Assembly: GCA_003427395.1 (NCBI GenBank) | Contig: BFEA01000042.1 | Span: 216,986 to 254,545, forward strand | Source of the DNA: Chara braunii | Taxonomy: Eukaryota; Streptophyta; Charophyceae; Charales; Characeae | Reading direction: 5' to 3' | Length of the DNA: 37,560 nucleotides | Shown: one piece after another, positions 36,291 to 37,560 of the stretch | Position numbering within the stretch: the first letter of the stretch is position 1 | Layout of the letters: every line of letters starts with the position of its first letter | Notes under the pieces: model-generated | Told to the model about the DNA's origin: nothing | Databases searched by the model: none | The model's input: the letters and a program-made list of their open reading frames with translations, nothing else | Position numbers and translations under genes: made by a program

Positions 36291-36500
36291 AAAAAAAAAA
36301 AAAAAAAGCATGGTGTGTGCCCGTCATCCTTTTCCTACTCTTGTCCAAAGTTCTTCCCTGAACTGTATTACATTCACCACTTTCGCCAATAATATTTTCT
36401 GATGCCTTCTTATCGGGGGACAGCCATATATTTTTCTGTCACGGACTGCTAGCAGAGCAGACTACTAGCAGACTACTAACAGACTAGTAGCAGTCGACAT

Positions 36501-36527
36501 ATCTCTCTCTCTCTCTCTCTCTCTCTC
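36501..36527. repeat. (CT)n microsatellite
   Basis: About 13 CT units. A short repeat of AGCAGACTACTA words precedes it (36451-36495). Confidence 0.9.
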
Positions 36528-36770
36528 CTTTCATACCTGCATCAACGTGTGATGAAGGAATTTGGTGGTGCCTGCTTGACATGGCATCAACAGATTACTC
36601 TTCTGTAGAGAAGAACTTGATGAAGGTGCTCATCGTGGATGTTCAAAGCACTGGTGGGCAGGCTCAATGCTAGAATATGAACATTGTGAAGACGACCAGT
36701 GTTGTACCCCATTCATGAACGGTAGGAGGGGGGTGTGACCGGGGGTCGGTCACCGGTTTTGGCAAGTTGG

Positions 36771-36823
36771 CTGGGAAAGGTACTGGTGGGGGTGTGCCTG
36801 GGAAAGGTACTGGTGGGGGTGTG
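36771..36823 (+). repeat. 27-bp tandem duplication
   Basis: TGGGAAAGGTACTGGTGGGG followed by GTGTG occurs twice, at 36771 and 36798. Confidence 0.9.
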
Positions 36824-36955
36824 TTATGCTCGAGGGATGTCTGCCATCGCCTGGAATGCATTTTCAAACTGTTTTCGTGACTGCGCAAAGTCGCCTGCTG
36901 TTTTTTTCCCCGGGGGTTAATTGGCAGGAAGTCGGCCACCGGTCACAGAGCTCCC

Positions 36956-37062
36956 ACCTTCTTCCCCCGAATACAACGTACGGTCATTATAGCTGTATCT
37001 AGACTGAAAGATACATCAAATACAGCTATAATGACCGTACGTTGTATTCGGGGGAAGAAGGT
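36956..37062. mobile_element. 107-bp hairpin element with perfect 43-base arms
   Basis: The left arm (36956-36998) and right arm (37020-37062) are exact inverse copies: ACCTTCTTCCCCCGAATACA..CTGTAT and ATACAG..TGTATTCGGGGGAAGAAGGT. The loop is 21 bases. A degenerate copy lies at 23505-23606 and a distant relative at 5303-5510. The perfect arms imply recent origin or recent correction. No target duplication is obvious. Confidence 0.85.
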
Positions 37063-37254
37063 AGATCTTCACTCTTGCACCAGTACCGAAAGGAGACTTG
37101 GGTTGTCTCCCATCCTGTTTCATAAACTTAGCACGCCCTCCTGGTCCCCCTTGAGCTATTCACAGGGTATCTTTAAGGTAGCATTAGTCTTTTGCAGGGT
37201 CTTCTTTGGTAATCAAGGCCGGGATTCTTTCTTCTCCTTTTGAGAATTTATCAC

Positions 37255-37375
37255 GGGGGTGTTGGGGTATACATCTCGTGACCAGGGTACCGGCGTGGCG
37301 GGTGGGCACTTGCTTGGCCAGGCCCAAAAAAAAGGCAGGCCTTTTTTTATATTCAATTCGGTAAAGAATCTGAAG
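37255..37375 (+). repeat. dispersed GGCACTTGCTTGGCC repeat
   Basis: GGGCACTTGCTTGGCCAGGC followed by A-runs and TTCAATTCGGTAAAGAATC resembles 27155-27240 (GGTCACTTGCCCGGCCGGGC..GAATTTGGTGAAGAAT). Confidence 0.5.
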
Positions 37376-37465
37376 ATCAATAAAAGATGTGTATTTTTGT
37401 TTTCTCAAACTATGCTATATTCTTCTCTCATACCCTCTCAAATTCAAGTTTCATTATAATAACCT

Positions 37466-37494
37466 ACCTACTCCTACTCCTACTCCTACTCCTA
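37466..37494. repeat. (CTACTC)n short repeat
   Basis: Four to five CTACTC units lie near the right edge. No gene is seen in the final 500 bases. Confidence 0.85.
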
Positions 37495-37560
37495 GGGCTA
37501 TACAGGGGACCCCTGCAGCCCTGCTAGCATAGCTGCCTCATATTGAGGGGATAAATGTTC

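Overview
The window is a repeat-dense stretch of a large eukaryotic nuclear genome. Coding islands are sparse, introns run to kilobases, and microsatellites, homopolymers, foldback elements and tRNA-derived SINEs are abundant. A truncated U6 snRNA copy at 8614-8686 has a 5' stem-loop and GGGACATC word like those of green-plant U6 rather than animal U6. A charophyte or other streptophyte alga with a bloated genome is therefore plausible, but this is inference and not a species call. Three small groups of ambiguous bases and one 210-N gap (21846-22055) show that this is a draft scaffold.

Only one gene can be rebuilt from end to end. It is a five-exon plus-strand gene (20129-31943, 535 codons) whose splice phases all agree. 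It encodes a HAD-superfamily protein of the beta-phosphoglucomutase / phosphoglycolate-phosphatase type with a long Gly/Ala/Pro-rich and then Glu/Gln-rich C-terminal tail. The motif I nucleophile Asp is Gly, and the motif IV acidic residue is Asn, so it looks like a pseudo-phosphatase. A divergently oriented paralogue of its first exon lies at 7350-7832 on the minus strand. That paralogue shares the Gly substitution and the same exon end, but its donor reads AT instead of GT. Two decayed coding pieces complete the gene content: an EEQQV-repeat / RG-rich / basic-tail ORF with one in-frame TGA (2-628), and a frameshifted tandem RING-finger-like piece (34591-34990).

The most striking signal is a complete type III hammerhead ribozyme motif at 30466-30523. 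It has the full catalytic core and three closed stems, and lies sense-oriented inside intron 4 of the HAD gene, 364 bases before the last exon. A core-mutated relative (about 2506-2575) and a half-motif lacking its 5' side (35691-35766) show that it belongs to a dispersed family. Two of the three hammerhead copies, plus a core-less fragment at 36213-36268, share a 3' module ending in (AC)n.

Layout: 1-2.3 kb, decayed ORF, GT/GAGT minisatellites and a CAGACTGT satellite; 2.5-3.2 kb, hammerhead relic and a SINE with target-site duplication; 3.8-4.4 kb, TGCATGCA-rich array; 4.8-7.1 kb, foldback elements and microsatellites; 7.3-7.8 kb, minus-strand HAD exon; 8.6-9.4 kb, U6 retropseudogene and SINEs; 9.4-12.2 kb, geneless, partly C-poor; 12.29-12.72 kb, a 433-bp near-palindrome; 12.8-20 kb, geneless with tandem repeats; 20.1-31.9 kb, HAD gene with repeat-filled introns; 32-37.5 kb, tRNA-like pieces, RING relic, hammerhead-family copies and a perfect 43-bp-arm hairpin element.
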